From NCBI GenBank assembly GCA_948567375.1, contig OX419757.1, positions 56,045,665 to 56,109,664 on the forward strand: a DNA stretch of 64,000 nt, in the 5' to 3' direction. Below the pieces are notes generated by a model. It saw only the letters and a program-made list of their open reading frames with translations. It was not told the DNA's origin and did not search any database. The stretch is from Lunularia cruciata. Lineage: Eukaryota; Streptophyta; Marchantiopsida; Lunulariales; Lunulariaceae. This document shows, piece by piece, positions 20,566 to 32,439 of the stretch. Position numbers and translations under genes: made by a program. How positions within the stretch are numbered: position 1 is the first letter of the stretch; the number at the start of each line of letters is the position of its first letter.

Positions 20566-22360
20566 GCTCTAGCCCAATGCACTTTAGTATAATGACTAAA
20601 GATCCTATTTTTGTCCTCATCTTCTATCAATATGAGCTTTTGATTGTTGCAACATTGAGTCACTTCTATAATCATAGTATCAAAAGCATTTGATAAAGTA
20701 GTTTCTTTTAATAGTTGCCACATTTGTTAGATGGTTTAGATAATAACCTCAAAAAATTCCTTCTTAGCAATCCCATAGATCTCCCAAAGAGTAAACTTCA
20801 TCTTGGCAAAATCCACCTTGTACTTCTTTTAGACTGACAGCTATATTAATATCATATTGAAACTTGTAAGCAGGTGGTTTACCCCTCTCCTTGTCCTTCC
20901 CCTTTCCCTTCATTGATTTTTTAGAATCAGAAGGCAAAGCCTCCTCCCATGAAGGTACCACTCCTTGCCTTTGGAAAGCACACTCTTAATTTAATCTATC
21001 TCCTCTCAAGTGTCTCTTTTGAGTTATTCTCTCTTCTCAAGCTCTATGTCATCTCTCCTTTAATTGTCTTTGATGAGAGCTTCATGTTGGCTTCTTTCCA
21101 AAGAGGCATAAACTGAAATAGAATCTATTGACATAATATCATTGAGTGGCATGCTTGATTCCCAAAGCAACCCATAATAGTTCTCCTCTTACAATTTTCC
21201 TCTTCTCCATTGTATGTAGAACATTTCTCCACATGTTTCCTATATCTACATGCTTCACAAATGCTTCCTCTCCATCTCCTACTACCTCCATTCCATAGGT
21301 AGTGGCCTCTAGTAATGTTGTAGCTTATTGTGATATGAAATCCCCCAACACCTTCCACATTCATCCTTTCTTAAAATTGGTTTTCCAGATTTCTCCCATG
21401 TCTTTCAAAGTATTATTATCAGCAAAGTTTCCACACTTCTTTTTGTTGTGTTCAATACCATCATACCAAATTCATCTTTGCACATAGCCTTGCATTGTCA
21501 TAGTTTTGGTTTTGGAACAACTTCCTTTCCTCCAACCTTGCCAATTTGATTTGCAAGTCTCTCATCCCTTTCACCAAATAATTGATGGTGGTCTTTTGTA
21601 ATGGAGTTCTAAGAACAAGATTAATGATACTTGGCATTTTGGAAAGAGGTATTATTAGTTGTGTTGGAGCCCTTGTGACCATTGGTGGTGTTACTTCCGG
21701 TCTTACCACCACTTTCTCTCTATAGCATTCTTGCTTAGCTAGAATACTCACTGCTTTAGAGATGCCAATGCTCCAGCAAGACCTCCAACTCCCTTTGTAG
21801 CCTATCATCTGTTAATTGTACGAACAACTCCACCTTGTCACTCTCAAGTGTGAGCTTCTTTATTTGAAACAATTGTGAAAATTGTCTCTCAAACTCCCAA
21901 AATGCTTAGTCACACTCAGCTCCATGACAATTTTGTTTGTCCACTCCATAAATGACTTCTTAGTCACCCTATCTGCATACTTCAAACAATACTCCTCCTT
22001 AAGATGAAGAAGGAACTTCTCACAACTTTTCTCATGAGCTTGAATAACCTCCTTTACTTGTACACAGAGCTCCAAAATGACCACATGCTCAAATGTGTGT
22101 ATCATCTACCATTCAAGAACCTTGTTGAACTCCATCTCCCTTGAGTAATAATTCAAGTATTTTGAGATGTTCCTCTTATCAAATTGGTCCAACATTCCCA
22201 CAATTGATTGCAAGCTTTAGTAGTTGATGCCTCCTTACTCTCTACAACTTGTTGTATATAAAGTGCAAAGTGTTTGCAACATCTGCAATGTCGCTAGATC
22301 AAGCTGCAATGTAGGTGCCTTTGAAGAGCTACTGGCCCTTGATCCCCTTCACACTTGTCT
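20566..22360 (-). pseudogene. Decayed gag-like region of an unclassified retroelement
   Basis: Minus-strand fragments read as charged, helical gag-like sequence: 21860-22105 (KFLLHLKEEYCLKYADRV, FMEWTNKI), 21461-21808 (a Thr/Pro linker, then LVKGMRDLQIKLARLEE), and 20764-20961 with a Lys/Gly-rich start. No zinc knuckle or pol motif could be read with confidence. A gag identity is inferred from style and neighbours only. Confidence 0.35.
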
Positions 22361-22364
22361 GATC

Positions 22365-23448
22365 TATAGCACCCATTGGTGCATGTATGCTCTTAAGGGA
22401 TATTAAGTTTGGTATTGTAAGTAATGGAGATTTTGCATAAGATCCTGTAGTGCTTTAGATCGCAGTACTGATTCCATTTCCTTAAAAAGAAGGTCATGAT
22501 GAATCTTGTCAAACTCTTTCTTAATATCAATTATTACAAGCCAAGTCAGTGCCGTCCATGAGTAACGGAGGTCTCGGAGGGCTTTATGTCAACTTCTCCC
22601 AAGGCGGAACCCATGGCTTCAATCTCTAAAAAGCGACTCAAAGTGCGGTTCCACCAGTTCTTTTAAAGTGGATTGCACAACTTTGTCAACCATTGAAGCA
22701 ATAGAAAGGGGCCTACTTGCTGTTGTGGAGGCGCACAACTCCAAAGCTAAAGCAATCATAAGTAAAACCAAAAAAAGGAAGGCAGATATATTGTAAAAAG
22801 TGAGCGTAATTTGCACCAAAATATTATCTATATGGAATTTAGCTAAGCTTCTACATAAGTCATGATTAGCTAGAGTTAGTCCTAGATAAGATAAGGTGAG
22901 CCTATTCTAAAGGAAGGGAAAAGAGTGAGCATCAATATTTTATCTTCTAGTATATTGACTTGGTGTTATTCCTTCTAGTTATTTGACTTTAAGAAAAGAG
23001 TTGATAACTATTGGGCTCACAAGCCTTGTTGGTGCAAATTTTTCTATAGTCCAAGGATAGCCTATGTGAAGGAATCCTTGCTTTAGTTGGTAGGTGAGGA
23101 TAAGATCACCTATTCATGGGATTACTTTCATGTGCTTGGATATTGTTTTAATTTGTTTGACTTTTTTTGACTTTTAGCCTAATAAATTGAGTTACTCCAA
23201 TAACTTTGGTGTGTAAATTTTTCACAAGTATATAATCTAGGAGTGAAGTTTAGTTATCATCTTTTGATTTGCAACTATCTCTATCATTGAGTTGTCTAGT
23301 GAGCTATGTCTTGAGTCTTGGACATGCCTTGGAGTTTTAGCTTTGCTAGAGTGTGATGGAGTTGGAGCTCCTTGACTTCTTAGTCTATGGTGTAGTACCT
23401 TAATAGTAGTTAGAGGTTCATCTTAAGTGAGAGATAGGCTAGCTCATA
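22365..23448 (+). repeat. Old D-like solo LTR, split by an insertion
   Basis: The left edge (TATAGCACCCATTGGTGCATG) and the body (22820-23448, ending TAGGCTAGCTCATA) match the family D LTR at clearly lower identity than D1-D4. GATCT flanks both sides (22361-22365 and 23449-23453), a likely 5-bp TSD overlapping the decayed first base. Bases 22425-22819 are foreign to the LTR. Confidence 0.72.
22425..22819 (-). pseudogene. Group II intron reverse transcriptase fragment (probable organellar insertion)
   Basis: Minus-strand translation from about 22720 to 22470 reads RPLSIASMVDKVVQ, a VEPHFESLF segment, SHGFRLGRS, HKALRDLR, IIDIKKEFDKIHHDLL. This is the RT-0 to RT-3 block style of group II intron maturases (RPLxI, DKxVQ, SxGFRxGRS, DIKxxFDxIxHxLL), not of LTR or L1 RTs. 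Two TGA stops interrupt it. The segment sits inside a D-like LTR, which argues for nuclear insertion of organellar (most likely mitochondrial) DNA. A bacterial-type intron is an alternative. Confidence 0.65.
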
Positions 23449-26021
23449 GATCTCTTTTCCATCTCCAACAACAACCCCAATTCAAACACTCCATCCCAAT
23501 AGTTTCATGTCAAGTTTACCAATTGTTGTACTTTTCCTTTCTCCCTCTAAGAACACACTAGGTGCCTAGCTATGGATCTTATGGATCAGAGGTTGTGTGT
23601 TGACCTAGGTCTTATATTTTAAGCTTGGTTTTTTCCATAATCACAAGAACATTTTGATCTTATTCTTAGCATTTCTATTGGGTAATGAGCATTCTAACCT
23701 ATCATCACAACACGCACTCTCAGTCTGTTGGTTGTCACTTCTAGCCTCACCAAGGAAAAATAAATCTCACTCCTAGAAATGAAGAAGCTAAGCATACTGT
23801 TTGCAGACCAATCCAAGCCAATTGGGCATACAATCAAGCATGCAAGCATGGCGAGGATCCAAATGCAAGGATTTTAGCATAACTCTCCAAGCTTTTGGTG
23901 GAAATGAAGTTTAGCACATCCTTGCTCTATCCACAAGCTAACTTCAATGTGTATTCCAAGTTGCATCCAATCTGTATTCCAAATTTCCATTTCTACAACT
24001 CTCACTCTCAATATCATTCTCTTGCTCAAGACTCCTAAAACTAAAACACAACCCATCCATCAAATCTCCACCACATGTATAAATTAAAGCACTCAAAGAG
24101 AACATGATTGTAAACTACGTGGCCACTCACTTGAATGTACATAGATTGCTCACATGGCAATAACTCAACCATGGAATCCATGGTACAATCTACTTTGATA
24201 ATATGGAGATAAATTGCATTAAACTACTCTTTAATTAGCTACACAAACCACAACACAACAATGGTATCAAAGAATTTAATTCTGGATAATAGAAGAGCAT
24301 CATCTCCTATCATTTCCTCTTTGTCCTTGTAGATTACTCTCATTTCATTCTCTTGCTCCAACACAAAATAAATTTTCCCAACCTAACTAATGCATTGGAA
24401 GAGATTTTGAATATTTATGAACATCATGTCTTTCCTCTCAAAATGTGTACACTTGTCATGCAATTTATCTCTAATTGTTCTTTAACCTTGCTTGACTTGT
24501 TTTTGTCAAGCCTTCTTTTGTGGACTTATCTCTCCATTTGGGAGTTGTCTCGTGAGCTTTTACATATCTAAACCACTTCTTGTATAATTTCTTGTGTTCA
24601 TAGACTCAAGAAATCCTCTCCAAATTCACTTGATAAGTGGCCATGTGGCTGAATGTAGTGCTCTTTTGTATACGTTTCTTTGTAGTACCTCCATGGATCT
24701 ATTTGAAATGTTTTGTGTTATCTAAATAACCAAAAATCTAAGCATAATAATCATTCTAAACCTCTCATCCTCCCCTTCCCTTTGCTCCACATTGACTCTC
24801 CTTTTTGTGGTCCTTGTGGAAGCTCCTATCAATTCCATTTCTAGAAGGTTTTGGAATTTAAAAAGATTTAACAAGGAATTGGAACAAGTGCAATCTGATT
24901 CAATAAATGATACCTTAGAGTAAATCAAAGGCATCATCACTGTGTTATCTGAAATATATGCATAGCCTTGTGGTATGTCTAGTAGTAATCCAATCCTCAA
25001 CTGCATCTGTTGTAGTTCTAGTATACATGATAGCAATTTTCTATTGTAATGGTTACAAAGCAAATGAATATACAAGTCATAGTTGCAATAAAATTGTAAT
25101 TAATGCAAATTGCAACTAATTGAGAGTTAGTTATGAGTTGTGTTATTTTGCTTGGCTAGATGATTCTTAGTGAATTCTAAAATAGATTTTGTACCTAAAA
25201 GAAGTTATTAAAATTTATTTTGGGGGTTTGCTTGCTTCAAGTTAGGTTTGCAAGGTTTATCATGTGAGGTTAGCTTGCTTGGGATGGGGATTTGCTCCCC
25301 TCTTGTGGGATTTGCTTGGCCTTTTTACTCAACTAGCATCTTTTGCTTGCCATATAGTGTGAGCTCACCAATCTAGGATGGTTTACATTTTTTTTGGTTT
25401 GTTTGGCTTTGGTTGGCATCCTTGATATGATTTATATTTGACTAAAGGGAACTTAATTTTTGATACCACTAGATAATGGATCTCATTGCTATTCAAGTTT
25501 TAATGACTATGAACTGCATTGTTAGCCAAGTCTTAGAAGTAATATGATATCATAAAAGACAGCTTATCTATTGGAAAAACAAAACACTACCCCCTGCAAA
25601 TGCTTTTGTTTGCAAAAATCTAAGATCTTTCTATTGAAGTATAGGTACAAGGATCCACTAAATCAAACCAAAATTCTCTTCTCCAAGGATTGTGATCATG
25701 ATATTACCATAAAAAAGTCTTGAATAGAATTCTCAATTCTCTTGGACATCTAAATGGGCATGCCTAAGAGCATATCTCAAACTATTGCCTAATGCTAAAG
25801 GTTTCAATATGTAAGAGGAAACCATTCCAGAAACAAAACCAATGTATTAAAATCTATTCCAACCAAAAACAAAAGGTGAAAGGCAAAGATGTCAAAAATT
25901 ATTGAAGAGTGAGACACTTTATGTTGGTAGATGCAACAATCTATTCCAAAAAGTCTTGTACATTTTGAATGGTGACATTAAGGCATTGAGGCTAAAAAAT
26001 CATTTCCATCACAATCTAAGG
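23449..26021. other. No gene recognised
   Basis: AT-rich sequence without a long frame on either strand and without readable gag or pol motifs. The right edge is the GATAA target duplication of the element at 26027. It probably consists of older repeat relics. Confidence 0.5.
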
Positions 26022-26026
26022 GATAA

Positions 26027-29000
26027 TGTGCCACCCGGTAAATATCACTTTTGCGGTAATTGGGTAAGTAAAGTTCGTTCCCGCAGAGATACGATCAGAA
26101 TTGGTCAAATATGAAGCAAAGTAACAATTTAGTTCTTCTTGGTTGTGTCTTTAATCTCTCAGGTAGAAACCACACCCAGAAGAGAGTAACAAGCACTAAT
26201 TCACAGTCTCGTCACAAATTAACACTCCATAATCACAACTCCATCAAATCTTTCCAAACAATCTTGATTGTGATGATTCAGGCTCTCCAGAAAACGGCAC
26301 ATCACTGCAAAACGACTTCACCTCAGAATTGTGTTCCATCCCTCCACTGAAGGCATAACTTCCTCGATTGAAATTGCTTCACATCAACCTCGCACTGCAC
26401 TCACAAATGCAGAATACTACCAACACTACAATTCCTCTCAGATCTGTCAAGGCATTGCTTCGATTGCACTTCACTTAGGATCAAACACACAAAATGAAGA
26501 TCAAGGTTGTGGAATCCAACATCCAACAAGCACACTGACTTGCACTTCAAATTTCTCCAAACACTCACAACTACAAAACAAAGTTGATACTCGGAATCAA
26601 GCTCAAGCAACGAGCACTACTTCATAGCACTTCGCTTTATCTATTCTCAGAATTATGAGCACTGAACAACATGATATTGCAAATGCCACTCTTAAATAGT
26701 GAACAAATTGACACTTCTAACAACTATACCATTCTATAACAACTCTTCTAACCTGCAGATCCGAAATGACAATGCACCTCTTCATATTTGCCTCTTCAAA
26801 TCTCAAAATTGTTACTAATCCGATCCGATGTCTACTTCTTCCTTGGCTTTGGAACCTGAACCCGAAGTAATTTTACTTCCTACTACTTTTTCCTCGGGTT
26901 TCATATCTTCTACCTCTTCTACCAGATCCAGCAATTCTCTTTCTTGATCTGAAATTTCACTAGTGGGTAATCTATCTAACTCCTTATCTCCCGACCCACT
27001 CTTCCCTAATGTCTGTGATGGTAACTCCGAAGACATTTGGACTCCTATGTTGTCTACTTTGGGTTTTGCTCTAACATCCCTCCGAAGTTTTTCTAGCTCT
27101 ATTTTCACTAAGTCTAATCTAATTGAAATATTATCCTCTACCTCTAAAATCTTTCTGTCTACACAAGTTCTGAGACTAATCAACAAGGTATTTATATCTG
27201 TATCCTTTGCTTGTCTTCGCCTCGTCTCCTGTACCAACAACTTCAACTCGTGCAGTCTCGCTTCTTCAATTCAAATGCTGGCTTCTGCACTCAACATTGC
27301 GTTCATCCTGAGGACAATCTCCTTCAATGGCTCCAACCTTGTCTTCCTTTCTCGTTCTCGATCTGCAAGCCAGTCCTCTCGGTACATTGCCAACTCCACT
27401 TCGAACTTGGCTTTCACCGTCTCCTTCTCCTTCTCCTTTTGTACAACCTTCTCCTCCTGATTACAAAGTAACTCTCATAATCTCTCTTCTTCCCTATACC
27501 GTGTAGCCAACTCTCTTTGCCAGAGTTGCTTCTTCTCTTCCATACTCTCCATCACTCTATTGAGCTCTTGTTCCTTCGATGCTACCCTTGCCATTGCATG
27601 GATAAGTTCTAATCTTGAATCAGCAAACTTTTGCTTCAAGATTTTGTATTTTGCTACTTGTCTCTCTCTTGCTATGTCACTCTTCCTTGCAAGATCCTCT
27701 CGATAACTCACTTCCCTCTTCAGGTCTTCAATTACCTGACTTCTCTCTACTACCTCCGCTCGTAGTACTTTCCTTTCCTCCTCACCTCGGGTTACACTCT
27801 TCTTCAACTCCAAGTTCTCTTCTTCTAATTGCGCTAATACTTGCAACACAGTCGTCACCTTCGGATATGTCGACTGCATTTCCCTCTTCTTGTACTCTAA
27901 CCTTACCAACAATAGGCAAACAATTTCCTGCAGGTACTCCACTCCATTTCTCGCACCTATTTCTTCCTGCATAGAAATCTCCTTCCTTACCTCTTCTTCA
28001 CCCAATATTCACCTTCTCCTCTGCAATCTTTGTACTGGGTTTGATGCCTCACTCCCCAAGCTTTCTTCTACCTCTTCCTTTGCTTTACTTGGCCCCACTT
28101 CACACTTTGCCTTACGTCGCAAGCAAACTCCTCGTTGTACTGGGATCTTCTTTTCCTTGGGCACTGTTACTTCATCTTCCAACGGTGTGTTGTCTTCGGC
28201 TTCCAACTCGGCTTGCACTTCTTCTTTGTATTTGTCCACCGCCGGCACCGATGTCATCTCTCCCCGTTCATCACTATCGCTGCTCGTATCTCCACTCTGC
28301 AACATTAGCTCCGGCTCCTCCTCGTGTACTGAGTCTTCCGTTTTGAGCTCGGCGTCTCCTTCTGAGTCTTCATCCTCTGACTCAATCACCACCATACCTC
28401 GCCTTGGATTACTTCTCTACATCTTTCAAGGTTTCTTGCTTTCTTCGGCTTCACCTTGCCGACCTCTCTTCTTCGATTTTGGAGTGCTCGCTTCTATCTC
28501 CACGCTCTTACCCTTCTTCATGTAGTATTCATCAGTGCTTCAGATTTGGAGAATGTACTGCTATTCCTCCATGTCGACGTCTCTTCTCAAGTCGGGATGG
28601 AAATGAACACCATTCTGCTTTGCTCCGCCGAATTGAGCAAATTCAACCCGAGGTAGAAATGTGCAGCAAACGGCACGATGTAGTGTGGAGGCAACTTATC
28701 CCGCAAATTCCACACCATCTATCTCGTCCTCCCATGGAAGCACCTCGCCCAATTAATAGGCTCTCCTGCAAACAATTTATAGAAGAACACCACTTGGTGT
28801 TTCATCACATAAGTTGTTCTCTCTGGCTTCAAGGTTGCCATGAGAGCACTCATGATCCCTCTCTTCACTGGATCCTTGTAACTCTCAACCTTATACCCAT
28901 TCTTCGTTCTCTTCAAAGAGAAAGCGTCTCTCACTTCTTGAGTCTCCTGAGCTATCTCTCCCTTCCCCAGGAACGTGGCTCCTGCTCCAAGCCTGCCTCC

Positions 29001-29803
29001 TTCTTGAGTACAAGTCTCCAATCCGACTCTGTCCAGCGAGCCGGATTTCCTCTCTTCCCCTCTTCCTTGGGTCCATCAAGACACTTACTCTCAATGATTT
29101 CTGTCATGAATCCTGGAAAGCTTACATTCCAGTTCCATGCCAGAAAGGTGATCCAAAGTCGGCTCAAGACCTCGATCCTTGCTATCACGTCTAACCTCTA
29201 AATCGCATGATTTCTCACTGCAAATTTGGGGTTCTTCTTTCCTCTTCCCATCTCTTCTACCTTCTCACTCTCTCTCAATTTCACTCTCGCAACTTCTCCC
29301 TTGCGCACTAACACAATTCCAACTCTATTTCCCTTTCCCCAATCACCTGCAAGATGACTTCTCAACGGCAAAGGAAAATTACTTGACATTTCGTCGTTGC
29401 AAGTTTAATTTTTATAGAGTTGCGCTTCTTCGTCTTCCGTCACTTCGAGTTTCTACCGAGAAATCACACCTCCAGCATGCACCTATCATTGTCAATAAAC
29501 CTTTGTGTGTATGAGCCGCCAGTTTTAAATGGCCTCTTCTTGAATTTCTCGCCCTGACGAAAGGTTGTTAGACTGTCTTTGCCTCGGGTTGAGCTCCCCC
29601 CGATATGAAGACAATTTACTTCGGGTTGTATGCTGACAGGGCATTTCCGAGTACTTTGCTTTATGACCCAAAGTCACTTTACTTTGGGTTTCATCCAGAA
29701 GACTCTTTTCTTTGCCTTCTTTGGCCATACAGGCACCATTCGACTTCTCTATACCTTTCTTCTCCTTTATTTTGAAAAAAAAATAAAAAATGTGGGCACC
29801 ACA
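26027..29803 (-). mobile_element. Long TG...CA element with internal coding relic (giant solo LTR?), copy 1
   Basis: On the minus strand it starts TGTGGTGCCCACA and ends GGGTGGCACA. A perfect 5-bp duplication GATAA flanks it (26022-26026 and 29804-29808). Its two ends are not direct repeats of each other, and no PBS, RT or integrase is seen inside. It is therefore best read as a solo LTR of unusual length (3,777 bp), or a non-autonomous LTR-type element. Most of its length is occupied by a coding relic on the same strand. A shorter relative with the same ends is at 47376-49246. Confidence 0.75.
26815..29389 (-). pseudogene. Acidic/coiled-coil protein relic inside the long LTR-like element
   Basis: About 850 codons. 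The start Met at 29389 opens a basic leader, then a globular part at 28719-29188 (WITFLAWNWNVSFPGF, SDWRLVLKK, KRTKNGYKVESYKDP, YVMKHQVVFFYKLFAGEPINWA). A very acidic stretch follows (28009-28395), then a long coiled coil (27475-28005 and 27250-27470) and a charged C-terminal part (26815-27246). The segments from 28395 down share one frame with a few stops; one shift lies near 28980. I do not recognise the family. The C-terminal part is repeated in copy 2 (KSGSGDKELD motif). Confidence 0.6.
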
Positions 29804-29808
29804 GATAA

Positions 29809-31686
29809 CAAATCATTTCAATCACAAACAAAAACTTGGAACCTTATCTTTCAAGGTGATCATGTTACTCTAAGCATGTTTTGCATCAAAGAGTTCTCTA
29901 TATTTACACAAACAAAACATATTTTAAAGTTTTCACAATAACATATTCATAAAAACAGAATAGTGGATTTCACTTTAATAATGGGTGGTAAAAAGGCCAT
30001 ATGAGTGAAAAATGTATGTTTAAATATAAAGATTTGTACAAAGATGGTGCAACAAGATTCAGAGTATCATAATCTAATATGAAAAACTCCCAATTGCACT
30101 CTACTCTAATGTCCTCTAATGCATCATCAAGGCATCCACACTAAACTATATCTCCATATCCATTTCCACTCTTCTGAGCACATAGGAGGATCCTGAAAGA
30201 GTGCTAAAAAACTCTTATACAGATCAGCACTATAATCCCTAAGATGACATAAAGTCCACTCTTTGGTGATGAAGTCATAATTGAGCTTATGTATGCTCAA
30301 AATCTGTCTAGGAGAACTCTCCAGAAATCCCATGACAAGATATGTGATCTCCTACTCTAATCAAAAAAGAAGTAAATATTGGAGAATGTACTATGGGCAT
30401 GATTTCTAAAATATGGATGGAATGCATTATTAACTATCAATATATTTCAAAGTGATAAACCTAAGGCCATAAATGCACTATAAGGTCTATGTGTGAAACT
30501 TCTCTAGCTATCCTTGTGCCCATTTTCTGCATCAAGCAAGGCCATGAAGCCCTTGTTTGTACTCACTCAAGTAGGATACCTCCATCCCACATAGACATAA
30601 GGAGATGCTATATTTAATCCTTGTCATATTGGTCCAAAGGATAACCTCAAGATGCATCACACAATACTCCACAAACTCTCTAACTCCAAGCTTTGTTATA
30701 CATAAATGAACACTTGCCTCTATAATGTGACCATCCTAGCCACTCTAAGGAGTCTCTCTACTTGATGTAGCAATTACTGTGTATCACATAATACCTATAG
30801 TACAACCAACATCCAAAGTAAAATCTTCCTCTACGTTTCTTGAGCATAAATGATACAAGGAATGAACTCTTTAGGTCTTCTCATCCTCTCTCTCAACATC
30901 CTTAGTTTAGAAAGCTTGCATGTGAGTATCATACACCTCTTTTCAAGCCACTTGATCTTCTCATGTGGATGTCCAAAAGGGGTCAAGGATGCAACATTAT
31001 CTAAAACTCTTCATCTCCAAGCAACATTAGCCATATTTGGTGTTGTCAACACTTGGCTCTCTCTTAGGCCTTCCATGTAGATAAGGCCCAGTCTATGTTT
31101 CATGAGATTTTCTCTCTATACATATAGGTAGAGCCTTACTAGTCTGAGTCCTATGAATGACACTCTCTATATTGTTTGTTTGAATCCAATGAGTGCAACT
31201 CTTTATATAGTATGTCTAAGTCTACATAGATATTGTTATCTACATACCCTCTAACTCCTCATAATCTCTCTAGGACTCATCTAAATCACCCTAGTATTAG
31301 TCAATTCTCAATAATACAACTCCTTAATAAGCCTCAACTCCTCAACCAAAGCTCCTCATTGGACACAATACTATCTTACTATTGCATCTCTTAGCTCTAG
31401 TCCTTTGCAGTAATGAAGATCCTCCCTACTCAACTAGAGTATGCTTCTTCTCAAGAAGAAGGGCCTCTCTTCCCTAAGTTGACCTCATTAATTTATGCCA
31501 CACTCTCTCTAAGCTCAAGGCCTCCTAACTCTCTCTCTCTCTCTACTTCCAAGTAGTGATGGCTCTCATATAATAGTAGTGTAAAGATCTTACATCCTTT
31601 CACTACTCTATCATCTAAGATGGGCCCTCCAATGGAACAATTAATCAGTGTAGAGTCTGATTAATTATGGGAATGCTCTACAAGAA
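29809..31686. other. No gene recognised
   Basis: AT-rich, without a convincing frame. A minus-strand ORF at 30127-30333 (LNYDFITKEWTLCHLRDYS) is short and isolated. A CT microsatellite lies near 31528-31546. Confidence 0.5.
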
Positions 31687-32391
31687 TGTTAGAGAGTTGG
31701 CATGGGACAAATCTTCTTTGGGAGTGTACAAGTATAAGTATGAGACAGATCTTCAACTACAAGATTCTATTTATGGAAGTGCATAGAAAGGTAGTTCATA
31801 TTTAGACTGATTTCTTTGGGAATACACATGAAAATGAGGTGTACCTTATCTTATTGGAAGCATATTCTCAAGAGATTTCTATAGACATTAAGATTATGGT
31901 TAATGAAGCTCTACCTAAAGTTCAAGAAAAATGTATCTTGCAAGACCAACGGGATTCTATTGAGGGAAGGACTGCAGGAATGGCTCCTATGAGAAAGGCT
32001 ATAGGACTATATCCTACAGATAGATGAATGGATCCCCCTATGCATGAATGGCTCCTTGTGGAAGTTTGTGATGTGACATGTATTAATTGGTACTAGAAAA
32101 TCTAGGGTTAGATAGAGGATAGATTGGCACCACACATTCTAGAACTAGATAAATGCAAGTGTACATATATTTTTAGTGTTGGTGCTCACTTGTGACTTTT
32201 TGATAGTTCTTAAATATACAAAATCCTACGCAGTTGTGGATATAGGCAAAAGTTGGCCAAATCACATGAAATTTGTGTAGTTTTTATGCATAATTTTCTT
32301 GACCAGATTGACGAATAAATTTGCCCCATAGGATAGATAGGTTTGCATTCATATTGCTCTATCAAATCCAAGTGTGATTTCTCCCAACAAG

Positions 32392-32403
32392 TGGTATCAG
32401 AGC
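32392..32403 (+). other. Primer binding site of the copia relic
   Basis: TGGTATCAGAGC, an exact match to the plant initiator tRNA-Met primer site, three bases after CCCAACA. Confidence 0.9.
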
Positions 32404-32439
32404 ATTGGTTTTAAAGAGAGAGTGGAGAAGAATGATCAA

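Noticed and set aside
22425-22819. L1-type LINE reverse transcriptase
   Set aside because: The RPLxI, DKxVQ and SxGFRxGRS wording is that of group II intron maturases; no LINE endonuclease or poly-A tail nearby.
27615-29514. Several long plus-strand frames (up to 265 residues) opposite the coiled-coil relic
   Set aside because: Ser/Leu-rich mirror images of the minus-strand acidic/coiled-coil frame; the minus strand has the coherent domain order and a homologous second copy.
30127-30333. 68-residue minus-strand frame with a protein-like sequence
   Set aside because: Isolated, no recognisable motif, no second copy in the window; not enough to call a gene.
31528-31546. CT dinucleotide run
   Set aside because: Short ordinary microsatellite without further context.
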